DNA of 64,000 bases from JBBWZH01 sp035544115. GTDB taxonomy: Bacteria > Actinomycetota > Actinomycetes > Mycobacteriales > CADCTP01. The stretch is taken from assembly GCA_963714145.1 (NCBI GenBank), contig OY970235.1, positions 124,001 to 188,000 of the forward strand, read 5' to 3'. This document shows, piece by piece, positions 41,174-49,580 of this stretch. A program made the translations under genes and the position numbers. Numbering within the stretch: position 1 is the first letter of the stretch; every line of letters starts with the position of its first letter. The notes beneath the pieces were generated by a model. The model saw only the letters and a list, made by a program, of their open reading frames with translations, did not search any database and was not told the DNA's origin.

Positions 41174-42055
41174 TCAGCTGAAGAACGACGACGCGCCTCT
41201 CTGCCGCTTGGCCGATACCTGCTGGCTGAGCGGCTGCAGTCGGAGCGCAAGCAACGGTCCGCGCCGGGTGGGGTGGACAACCTCCAACCACTGCTTGCCG
41301 CCATGCTCCTCGAAGCAGTACAGCGCTGAACGCAGGTACCGTAGTTGGAAACCCACGAAGTGGGGCGTGGCCTGTTTGTCGATGTCCTGCCCGTGCAGGT
41401 GTACAGCGTGGAGGTCGACGCCGCTCTTCTCCAGGTGAGCCAGAGACGCGTACGCGGCGCGCCGCAGCGGACTTCCCTCCGCCCACCGCCGGTCCACGCT
41501 TCGACGAACCCAACGGTCGAGGATGTCGGCGTCAACCAGCTGAACCTGATCGACACGGATCGACCGGGAATCGATGAGCGCGATCAGCTCCTCGCGGAGG
41601 TACCGCGGCACCCAGTGCTCCAGCCCATCGAAGCAGGGGAGCATCGCGTCACGTGGCGCCCGGCTTGCGGTCGGGTCGACCGGGATGGAATGCAGCCGGG
41701 CCATCGCTATCTCGAGCGGTTCACCGCGCCGCCACAGCAGCGTCATCGGGACATCGTCGTGCCCTTCGCCGCGGTCGAACAGTAAGGAGACGCTCCGAAC
41801 ACGGCCCACGAGTGCCTGCCTGAGCACTGAGTAGGGGTCCCGGCCGTAGCTTAGGCAGTGGATGAAGTGTTTACCCCAGCGTAGGTCGGTCCGATCGTGG
41901 TCGACCGCTACATCGACGTCGTTCGGGGTCATGGCACCCCGGGCGTACGACCCGAAGATCCACATCGTCTGCACCAGGGAGGCGGGCCACTCCTCCGTCG
42001 TGGCGACATTGCTTAGGAGTTGCTGCAGCAGCGAGGTCGCCCTGTCCCGCTTCAT
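41174..42055 (-). CDS. Nucleotidyltransferase-domain (Pol beta superfamily) protein
   Basis: A 293-residue protein from ATG 42055 (GTG 42109 would add 18 residues). The signature WIFGSYARGAMTPNDVDVAV combines the GS motif with the DxD metal pair of the Pol-beta/MNT superfamily. The remaining domain (HWVPRYLREELIALIDSRSI, then an LRRAAYASLAHLEKSGVDL helix pair) resembles no specific subfamily I know. Family members include MNT antitoxins, tRNA nucleotidyltransferases and defence-associated NTases. No HEPN partner is adjacent. It lies between the unknown pair and the Dpd operon, transcribed in the opposite direction to both. Confidence 0.72.
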   Translation of the reverse strand: MKRDRATSLLQQLLSNVATTEEWPASLVQTMWIFGSYARGAMTPNDVDVAVDHDRTDLRWGKHFIHCLSYGRDPYSVLRQALVGRVRSVSLLFDRGEGHDDVPMTLLWRRGEPLEIAMARLHSIPVDPTASRAPRDAMLPCFDGLEHWVPRYLREELIALIDSRSIRVDQVQLVDADILDRWVRRSVDRRWAEGSPLRRAAYASLAHLEKSGVDLHAVHLHGQDIDKQATPHFVGFQLRYLRSALYCFEEHGGKQWLEVVHPTRRGPLLALRLQPLSQQVSAKRQRGASSFFS

Positions 42056-42159
42056 CGTTCGCTGGTTCTCCCGTCTCTGAGCCAGTGCGCTGGCCACTCG
42101 CTGACGCACAGACTGTAATCACCGCTTGCTGACGCCGAATGGATCGCATCCTGTGGTCA

Positions 42160-42857
42160 GCCGGGCGCTCGCAGCGAAAGGATTCGGCGGGCCTACTTCG
42201 CGTGCAGGCCCGGTGGCTGCCTCCTGACGGATGGTTTGCCCGGTGGCGAGGCAGGCGGCGACGGTGTCGCCCGGTTCGCCGCCGAACTAGGCTCGCGTCC
42301 AGTCCACCGACTCGACTGAGGCCGGGGTCTCGGCGAGGCGGTGCGGCGGGCTGAGCGCCAGGGCGTAGAGCGGGCGGCAGGGCTCGATCGGCCGCCAGGC
42401 CAGCTCCGGCACGCCCGAACCCACCTGGACTGGCTGACCGGCCAAGGTCGGGCTCCACCCGGGCGAACCGGGCCGTAAACCGATCCATCACAATGTCGAA
42501 GTCCGCCCGCCACCGGCCAGGGTCTACGATCTTGCCCGCGGTCGCCGCCGGAGCTTCTGGAGTCGACACGACCCCGGATGATCATGCGGTGGCCGCACCA
42601 CGTCCGGGACTTGCCACGCCAACAAGATCACGAACTCCGGCTGGAAACCGCCTGACGCGTCGACCCGACCCGCTACCGTCATGTCGGTCCTGTCCTTCAG
42701 TGCTGCCGTCGACGTCCGAAAATGTCGGTGAGGCCGGTCAGCATGTCGCCATGCATCCGGTCATCTGGTGTGATTGCCTGCCGTTCGCGGCCTGGAGGGG
42801 ATGGAGGATCGATCCTGATCTGTTGGCTGAGCCGAACTTCGTTCCGGGGGCGAGTTC
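42160..42857. other. Gene-poor stretch with a possible transposase remnant (minus strand, about 42310-42560)
   Basis: About 700 bp without an intact gene. On the minus strand near 42430-42540 one frame reads GRWRADFDIVMDRFTARFAR, resembling the start of IS701-type transposases. Another frame then gives VPELAWRPIEPCRPLYALAL and ends in a stop near 42290. The parts do not join into one gene. The right part should hold the promoter of the Dpd operon; a purine-rich GGGGGCGAG precedes the ATG at 42858. Confidence 0.35.
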
Positions 42858-45800
42858 ATGAATCTCACGGCTGGCATGCTGGTGACGCACCCCAGCATCG
42901 CTGGAATTGCGCGGATTGCGCAGATCGGTGAATCAGAAGCCCTTGTCGAACAATTCGACTCCCCGGCCCGTCCGATCGCGGTCGAGCATCGGGTCGACGC
43001 GGGCGTGCTGCGCCGCCACATCATCCAACCCCAGACGAGGGTGTTCTGGCTCGACGAACTGACCGGTCGCTGGCTGGCTGGACGCGTCCTCGGCGGTGGC
43101 CCGGAGATCTACTTCGTCCGCCCGCCGAACCGGGACCTCGACATCAAGGTGCCCGAGTCGGAGTTGCGTGTGCGCTGGCCGCGGCCGCTGCTCGATCCAC
43201 TCGGTGTGTTGCTCGCGGGTGGGCAGGAGACCCCGTTCTATCGGGAGAGTCGCCTGCCGGTACTGCGGGGCCTCGCGGCACAGCGATCGGCGTCCGCGTC
43301 GGTAGCCGCACTGACGTCGTCGCGGATCGAACTGCACGCCCACCAGGTGGATGCGGCGGTCCAGATCCTCTCCGACCCGGTCCAGCGCTACCTGCTCGCT
43401 GACGAGGTCGGTCTGGGTAAGACGATCGAAGCCGGGCTGGTGATCCGGCAGTTGCTGATCGAGAAGCCGAACGCGAAGATCGTCGTGATCGCGCCGACCG
43501 CGCTGTGCGGGCAGTGGGAGCAGGAGCTGCGCTCCCGGTTCTTCATCGACGATTTCCCCCGATCCGTCATCGTCTTCTCGAGCCACGAGACGCCGGGACG
43601 ATGGCGGCAGCACGCCGATGCGGACCTCGTGGTGGTCGACGAGGCCCACCAACTGATCACCGAAGGTGATCTCGGCAGCGGCCCCTACCTCGAGCTCGAG
43701 GCGTTGGCCCTGGGCGTGCCCCGACTGCTGCTGCTCTCGGCCACGCCCGTCCTGCGGCGCGAACTGACCCACCTGGCACTCCTGCACCTGCTCGACCCGG
43801 ATCTCTACGCGCTGGACAAGTTCGAGGAGTTCCGGGCGCGGCTGGCAATCCGGAAGGAGCTCGCCACTGCCGTCTTCCAACTCGACCCCGACTACAGCTA
43901 CCTCCTGGGCGATGCCATCGACCAGATCCGGGAACTGCTGCCGGACGACGAGCGCTTCGACGCCCTGTCCGCGGGCGTGCTCGCCTGCCTCGACGACAGC
44001 GGTGACCGTCGTCCCGACCTCACCGAGCCGGAGTTCGTCGCAGTGGTGAGCGCGCTCCGTGCGTATGTCGCCGAGACCTACCGACTGCACCGGAGGGTGC
44101 TGCGCAACCGACGCCGGAAGGTGCTCTCGGCCCGCCTTGACGACGCGGGAATCATGGCTCCGTTCGAGGTCACGGGGCGCGGACGGCCAAGACTGATCGC
44201 GCTGGACTCGTACGAGGCGGGCGCGGGCCGCGAGGCGCTGGACGAGTGGCGCCGCGGCTGCCGGGACCATCTGCTCGACAGCGGCGCCGACGTGACCGCG
44301 TATGCCCGCGTCCTCGCCGTACTGCTCGCACGCTCGGGCGGCCCGGTGTCCGACCTCCGGGACGCCCTCGCCTGGCGGGTCGACCTGGACGACGCGGCGG
44401 CGCGCCGCGCCGGGCTCACCGAACTCGAACGCAGCGACCTGGCGGGCACGCCGGTTATCCCCGCCGAACGGGAGGTGCTGCGGGCCCTACAGGCCTGTGG
44501 CACCCACGACGCGCTTCCCGATGTGGCAGTCCGCCTGGTGCCGCGGGCCAAGGAGGCCAGGCGACTCGTCGTCTTCGCCGGCCGCGGCCAGTTGGCCGAC
44601 GGGCTGGCGATCGCTCTCGAGTCCAAAGGACTCGGCAGGATCCACCGCCACACCAAGGCGGCCGGAACTCTGGAGTCGGAGAAGGCGCTCGACGAGTGGC
44701 GCGACGCCGGCGGCGTCCTGGTCTGCGACTTCACCGCTGATGACGGGCTGAACTTGCAGAACGCGGACGCGGTCGTGCACGCCCGGCTCCCCGCGAGCCC
44801 GAACGAACTGGAGCAGCGCATCGGCCGGGTCGACCGCTACGGCGGGTCGGCGACGGCCGCGCAGTACGTAGTGGGGGACCGGCGGGACGCGGGCGTGGCC
44901 GGCGCCTGGCTGGGGCTGCTGCTCGACGGCTATCGGGTCTTCGAGGAGTCGGTCAGTGCCTACCAGGACGCGATCGATCGCGGTCTCGACGACGTGTGGC
45001 GGCGGGCCCTCGAAAGCGGCGTGGACGGGCTCCTCGACTCGATCCCCGACGTTCAGGCGGCGATCGCTGACGAGGCGAAGGAGTTGGCCCGGTTCGAGGC
45101 GCTGGAGGCGAGCTACGCGGGCGCCGGAAGTTCGCGGGACGTCGCCGCGTCGCTCGCCGAGTTGGAGGCCACCGACGACTACGGGCGGGCGCTGCTGCGG
45201 TTGTTGGCGGCGAAGGACGGTTTCCGTTTCCTGGTCCGCGAGGACCACGGCGGGGTGCAGGTGTCCTACGGCGACTACCGCCCCTTGCTCAGCCCCGACC
45301 TGCTCGGCAAGTTCGGGGGACTGGCGCCGGCGAGCTTTCACGGTCATCTGGGGCGCTGGCAGGCACTGCGACAGGGCGGCCGTATCCTGGCCGCCGGCAA
45401 TCCACTGGTCGACGCGGTCTGGCAGGTGCTGCAAGTCGACGACCGGGGCCGGGCGACCGCGCAGTGGCGTATCGACCCGGGATGGAAGACCGATCCGCTG
45501 CCCTACTACGGCTTCGACTACTTCCTCCGTACGGACTTACGGCACGCGATGGATGTCATCGACCGGGACAGACACGACCTCGCCGCGCTCCGGCGCCGGG
45601 CGGACCGGGTGTTCGCGCCGGTGTATCGGCGGATCTGGTTGTCCGGCGACACGTTCGCGCCGGTCACGGATGAGCGGTTGCTGCGCTGGCTGCAGGCTCC
45701 GTACCGGCACGACGCCAGCGACGTGAACCTCAACACCAATCGCATCGAGGCGCTGCACCAGATCTTCGGCGGTCCGGCCATCTTCGACGCCACGACCCGC

Positions 45801-46079
45801 GACGCCGAACTCGCCGCCCGCGACGAACTCCGGCGCGCCACCGACCTCGTCGCACGCACGGACGCCGCACTCACGGCGTTACGAGAGGAGGAGGCGGTGA
45901 TCGCCGCGCAGGCCATGGCCCGCGCCCGGGCGGGCCGGATCCTGCTCGACGACGGCAGCGCACGCTTCGACGCCGACCTGACCACGGCACTCGCTCGGGG
46001 TATCGCCGAGCCGAGCCTCCAACTCATGGCCGTCACCTGCGTGGTGCGCAGTTCGTCGCGGTGGGACGCGGATCAATGA
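42858..46079 (+). CDS. dpdE: DpdE: SNF2-like helicase of the 7-deazapurine DNA modification/restriction system
   Basis: A 1073-residue SNF2/RapA-type SF2 ATPase. An N-terminal 130-residue SH3-like part (MLVTHPSIAGIARIAQIGES) precedes Walker A LLADEVGLGKTIEAGLVIRQ near residue 178. The DEAH box (VVVDEAHQL) is near 257, and motif VI appears as EQRIGRVDRYGG near 653. The C-terminal 350 residues are family-specific. Dpd helicases E, F and J act in restriction of DNA lacking the 7-deazaguanine mark; this gene opens that arm. Its stop overlaps the dpdF ATG as ATGA. Assignment rests on the helicase type plus the complete neighbouring dpd gene set. Confidence 0.9.
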   Translation: MNLTAGMLVTHPSIAGIARIAQIGESEALVEQFDSPARPIAVEHRVDAGVLRRHIIQPQTRVFWLDELTGRWLAGRVLGGGPEIYFVRPPNRDLDIKVPESELRVRWPRPLLDPLGVLLAGGQETPFYRESRLPVLRGLAAQRSASASVAALTSSRIELHAHQVDAAVQILSDPVQRYLLADEVGLGKTIEAGLVIRQLLIEKPNAKIVVIAPTALCGQWEQELRSRFFIDDFPRSVIVFSSHETPGRWRQHADADLVVVDEAHQLITEGDLGSGPYLELEALALGVPRLLLLSATPVLRRELTHLALLHLLDPDLYALDKFEEFRARLAIRKELATAVFQLDPDYSYLLGDAIDQIRELLPDDERFDALSAGVLACLDDSGDRRPDLTEPEFVAVVSALRAYVAETYRLHRRVLRNRRRKVLSARLDDAGIMAPFEVTGRGRPRLIALDSYEAGAGREALDEWRRGCRDHLLDSGADVTAYARVLAVLLARSGGPVSDLRDALAWRVDLDDAAARRAGLTELERSDLAGTPVIPAEREVLRALQACGTHDALPDVAVRLVPRAKEARRLVVFAGRGQLADGLAIALESKGLGRIHRHTKAAGTLESEKALDEWRDAGGVLVCDFTADDGLNLQNADAVVHARLPASPNELEQRIGRVDRYGGSATAAQYVVGDRRDAGVAGAWLGLLLDGYRVFEESVSAYQDAIDRGLDDVWRRALESGVDGLLDSIPDVQAAIADEAKELARFEALEASYAGAGSSRDVAASLAELEATDDYGRALLRLLAAKDGFRFLVREDHGGVQVSYGDYRPLLSPDLLGKFGGLAPASFHGHLGRWQALRQGGRILAAGNPLVDAVWQVLQVDDRGRATAQWRIDPGWKTDPLPYYGFDYFLRTDLRHAMDVIDRDRHDLAALRRRADRVFAPVYRRIWLSGDTFAPVTDERLLRWLQAPYRHDASDVNLNTNRIEALHQIFGGPAIFDATTRDAELAARDELRRATDLVARTDAALTALREEEAVIAAQAMARARAGRILLDDGSARFDADLTTALARGIAEPSLQLMAVTCVVRSSSRWDADQ

Positions 46080-48661
46080 CCCTGGCGATCTCCGACCTGG
46101 ACCGTCTTCTGCCGGCGATCAATGCGTGGCCGGACGGGCCGGTAGTCGATCTCGGCGACGCGAGCGACACGGCTTGGCGGGTCGTGGATGCCTTGGCCGG
46201 GCTTCCTACCGGCTCGACCGGCAGACGTGACTTGGCAGCGCTGATACGGCAGTTGTTGCTCGAGGACGCTGCCCGATTCCACCGGCAGCCGGCGACCCTG
46301 ACCGTCCCGGCTGTGGCGCCTTGGCCGACCGAGGCCGACTGGGCCAGTATCGGGTGCAGGGCGCGACGGCGCGACGGGACGGTGATGGTCACCGCCGAGG
46401 TGTGGCTCCCGCCGCTCTCGGATTCCGACGCGCCCGATCTCGCTCAGGAACAGTTCGACGAGGTCTACCGGAGAGAGACATCCCGCTGGACCAGGTCGGT
46501 GCCCGCGGTGCCCGCAGATCCGTTCTGGACACACACTGTCGGGCACCCGACCTACCAGGGCACAGCCCAGCAGCAGACGGCACGGTCGGTGGCGCTCGCG
46601 CCAGGCGGCACGACCCTGCTCATCGTGTTGCCGACCGGCCGCGGCAAGACCGACCTGATGTTCGCCCGGGCGCTGGCTGAGGACACCGGCGTGACGGTGG
46701 TGGTGGTCCCGACCGTGGTGCTGGCACTCGACATGGAACGACGCACGCGCGCTCTCGCCCGCGACCGGAGATCCAGCCTGTCGCCGACCGACTCGTACGC
46801 CTATGTGGGCACGATGCCGGAGGAGATGAAGAAGGCGATGCGGCAGGCCGTTCGCGGTGGTACACAGCGCATCATCTTCACCTCGCCGGAGGCACTGGTC
46901 TCCGGCCTCAGCGACGCAGTTCTCGACTGCGCACGAGCCGGCCGACTCCGCCAGTTCGTCGTCGACGAGGCACACATCGTGGACCAGTGGGGCCAGGACT
47001 TCCGTCCCGAGTTCCTGACGATGGCCGGCCTGCGGCGGATGGCGCTCGACGCGGCGCCACCGGACCGGTCGCCGACGACCCTGCTGCTGAGCGCCACGAT
47101 CACCACGCGGCACAAGGATCTGCTGTTCGAGATGTTCCCGTCGCGGAACGGTGAGTACCTGGTCTGGGGCTCGTCCCTGCGCACCGAGCCGGCTTACTTC
47201 CTCAAGCATTTCGCCGGCGGCCCGGAGCGTACAGCCGCGGTGATGGAAGCCGCGCTCCACCTGCCTCGGCCCCTCGTCATCTACACCTCCAAGATCAAGG
47301 ACGCGGGTGACCTTGCCGCCGCGCTGCGGGAGTGCGAGTTGCGTCGCGTCGAGGTCGTCACCGGGAGGTCGTCCGAGGAGGTCCGTCGCTCGGTGGTCCG
47401 CCGCCTGCAGGGCCAGGACGACGCCGGGAACCGCATCCGCACCGAGGTCGACATCGTCGTGGCCACCTCGGCGTTCGGCCTCGGCGTCGACGTCAGCAAC
47501 GTGCGGAGCGTGGTGCACGCCTGCATCCCCGAGACGATCGACCGCTACTACCAGGAGGTCGGCCGGGCCGGCCGGGACGGCCAGCCGACGGTGGCTGTGT
47601 TGCTGACGACGAGAGCCGACCGCCACACCGCCCAGGAACTCAACAAGGTCGTCCACATCGGGGCCGACAAGGGCTGGATCCGGTGGAGCGCGATGCGCGA
47701 CGCGGCCGAACGGCAGGCCGACAACACCTACCGCATCGACCTGACGAAGTTGCCGACCCATCTGAGCGAGGGCTTCGGACGGAATGCACAGTGGAACGTC
47801 CGCACGCTGACCCTCATGCAGCAGGCGAAGCTGATCGAACTGCGGGCGACGCCATGGCCCGAACGGGAGTCGGGGGAGTCCGACGAGAGTTGGGAGGCCC
47901 GTTGGCGAGCACACGCCGAACGCGCTGAACGTCTGATCGACGTTCAACTCCTCGACGGCGTCGGCCTCACCGAAGCGAACTGGCCGGGCCGGGTCGCCGC
48001 GGTCCGGCACGTGTCGGGCGGCGCGCAGCGCGCGGCGCTCGAGGCGATGGAGCAGGTCGTCGGTGGACGGACCTGCGTCGGTGAAGTCCTCGCCGGCCAC
48101 TACCAGGTTCGCGCCGACGGCGCCCGACTCCTGACCGCCCGCCGTTGCCGAGGCTGCCCGGCGTGTCGACTCGTCCGGCGCTCGGTGGACCGCCGAACCT
48201 GGGAGGAACCGGTGCCCCCGATTCCGTCGTTCCCGATCGTGTTCGCCGATCCGCTGGGCGTGATCCGGCTGCAGCAGCCACTCCTGTTCGTCCACTGTGC
48301 CAACGAGGACGAGATCCGTGACCTGACGCCGGGCATCCTCGGACGGCTCGCCCGGGCAGGCGTTGCGATCGCGTTCGGCGCCGAGCAGAAATGGCTCGAC
48401 GAGGCACAGCGACAGGCCGGAAGCGCTCCGCTGATGGCAGATGACGGCCAACTTCTCGAGACGTCGTCGCTGCCGGTGATCGCCGTGATTCCGGCAGCGA
48501 CCGAACAGGTTCCTTCGGCGATCGTGGACCGGATCGCCGCAGGTCTGCCCACGTACGTCATCGGACTCGACACCCTCCCGGCACCCGGCCGCCGCGACTG
48601 GGCCTGGCGTGACTATGCCGATGGCTCGCTCAGCATCCGTACGGTTCAGGAGAAGCTCTGA
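46076..48661 (+). CDS. dpdF: DpdF: RecQ-like helicase
   Basis: An 861-residue RecQ-type SF2 helicase. Walker A VLPTGRGKTDLMFARALAED is near residue 184 and the DEAH box VVDEAHIVDQWGQDFRPEFL near 293. The helicase C lobe has VATSAFGLGVDVSNVRSVVH and motif VI QEVGRAGRDGQP near 490. A Cys cluster (CRGCPACRLV) near 690 may be a zinc site as in RecQ. The C-terminal 150 residues are unlike RecQ and specific to DpdF. The start is ATG 46076, overlapping the dpdE stop; GTG 46061 is possible. It works with DpdE and DpdJ in the restriction arm. Confidence 0.9.
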   Translation: MTLAISDLDRLLPAINAWPDGPVVDLGDASDTAWRVVDALAGLPTGSTGRRDLAALIRQLLLEDAARFHRQPATLTVPAVAPWPTEADWASIGCRARRRDGTVMVTAEVWLPPLSDSDAPDLAQEQFDEVYRRETSRWTRSVPAVPADPFWTHTVGHPTYQGTAQQQTARSVALAPGGTTLLIVLPTGRGKTDLMFARALAEDTGVTVVVVPTVVLALDMERRTRALARDRRSSLSPTDSYAYVGTMPEEMKKAMRQAVRGGTQRIIFTSPEALVSGLSDAVLDCARAGRLRQFVVDEAHIVDQWGQDFRPEFLTMAGLRRMALDAAPPDRSPTTLLLSATITTRHKDLLFEMFPSRNGEYLVWGSSLRTEPAYFLKHFAGGPERTAAVMEAALHLPRPLVIYTSKIKDAGDLAAALRECELRRVEVVTGRSSEEVRRSVVRRLQGQDDAGNRIRTEVDIVVATSAFGLGVDVSNVRSVVHACIPETIDRYYQEVGRAGRDGQPTVAVLLTTRADRHTAQELNKVVHIGADKGWIRWSAMRDAAERQADNTYRIDLTKLPTHLSEGFGRNAQWNVRTLTLMQQAKLIELRATPWPERESGESDESWEARWRAHAERAERLIDVQLLDGVGLTEANWPGRVAAVRHVSGGAQRAALEAMEQVVGGRTCVGEVLAGHYQVRADGARLLTARRCRGCPACRLVRRSVDRRTWEEPVPPIPSFPIVFADPLGVIRLQQPLLFVHCANEDEIRDLTPGILGRLARAGVAIAFGAEQKWLDEAQRQAGSAPLMADDGQLLETSSLPVIAVIPAATEQVPSAIVDRIAAGLPTYVIGLDTLPAPGRRDWAWRDYADGSLSIRTVQEKL

Positions 48662-49578
48662 TGGATCTGCTCAACCCAAGCCCGAGCCTGGCTATCCCGG
48701 TCACGATGTGGGCGGCCGCCCGCGTGTTGGCAGGGGCCAAGGGCCTCACGGAGAAACAGGCCTTGAAGCTCCTCAGTCCGGTGGGACTTCGTGACACGAA
48801 GAAGGGCGAGGCGTCCGACGCCGAGCCCCCGCCGACTGGCGGCGCCGTTCAGGCCGTGAAGGCACTCGAGGAGTTGGGCCTGCTCACCAAGGTTGCGCGT
48901 CCGGACGACGCGCCGCTGCTCCGCTGGGAAGGGAGAACCCCGCGGGATTATGCGGACTTCCGCGAGTTGCTGCTCGATGCGGTGATGGTCCGGGCGCACA
49001 GCGAGGAACTCGGCGAGACCAGAACGCCCGGAGGCGCCCGCGACCTGCTGCGCGGCCTGGCGTGGATACTGACCACGGATCCGACGACCGACACCTTCTC
49101 GACGAACAGTGTCCAGCGTGACCAGGCAGCGTCGGGAAACGACGACTCTCGCGTCTTCATCAATCCGGTGCGCTGGAACGGCTTCCGCTACTGGGCCGAG
49201 GCGCTCGGCTTCGCCGTTCCGGCGCTGGTTGCGGCCGACGGCCAGGGCGTCGTTGCAGATGCGAGCGTCGCCATTGGATCGGTGCTGCGGAGGACGCGTC
49301 CTCCGGGGGCGGAAACGCCGGCTCGTGCGGTCATCGATGATCTGCGGGAACAACTGCCGGTGCTGCCGGGCGGTGCCGCCTCGATCAAGCTGAGCTTCTC
49401 GCCCCCGGCGGACAACAGGCTGGACCCAGCGACCTCGTACGCGCTTCTTGCACTCGAGCAGAGTGCGAGCATCGAGCTGCTGATGCGCTCGGACGGTACC
49501 GGCACCGTGCAACTCGCCGCGCTCGATCCGAACGAGCCGGGCCGGATCGTGACCCATCTTGTCGTGCGGGGGATGTGA
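48661..49578 (+). CDS. dpdG: DpdG: Dpd restriction-arm protein of unknown biochemistry
   Basis: A 305-residue protein starting MDLLNPSPSLAIPVTMWAAA, overlapping the dpdF stop by one base (TGATG). It looks like winged-helix material: ALKLLSPVGLRD, then QAVKALEELGLLTKVARPDD. A conserved RYWAEALGFAVPALVAADG segment follows in the middle. No catalytic motif was seen. In characterised Dpd loci a protein of this size sits between the RecQ-like helicase and the large P-loop ATPase, as here. The identification is by synteny and size more than by motif. It may be a DNA-recognition or adaptor subunit (inference). Confidence 0.78.
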   Translation: MDLLNPSPSLAIPVTMWAAARVLAGAKGLTEKQALKLLSPVGLRDTKKGEASDAEPPPTGGAVQAVKALEELGLLTKVARPDDAPLLRWEGRTPRDYADFRELLLDAVMVRAHSEELGETRTPGGARDLLRGLAWILTTDPTTDTFSTNSVQRDQAASGNDDSRVFINPVRWNGFRYWAEALGFAVPALVAADGQGVVADASVAIGSVLRRTRPPGAETPARAVIDDLREQLPVLPGGAASIKLSFSPPADNRLDPATSYALLALEQSASIELLMRSDGTGTVQLAALDPNEPGRIVTHLVVRGM

Positions 49579-49580
49579 CC

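Noticed and set aside
41174..42055. MNT-HEPN toxin-antitoxin pair
   Set aside because: The nucleotidyltransferase domain is clear, but no HEPN-domain partner lies on either side, and the protein is much longer than MNT antitoxins.
46073..48451. 792-codon antisense frame opposite dpdF
   Set aside because: No domain pattern and shadow composition; dpdF on the plus strand is unmistakable.
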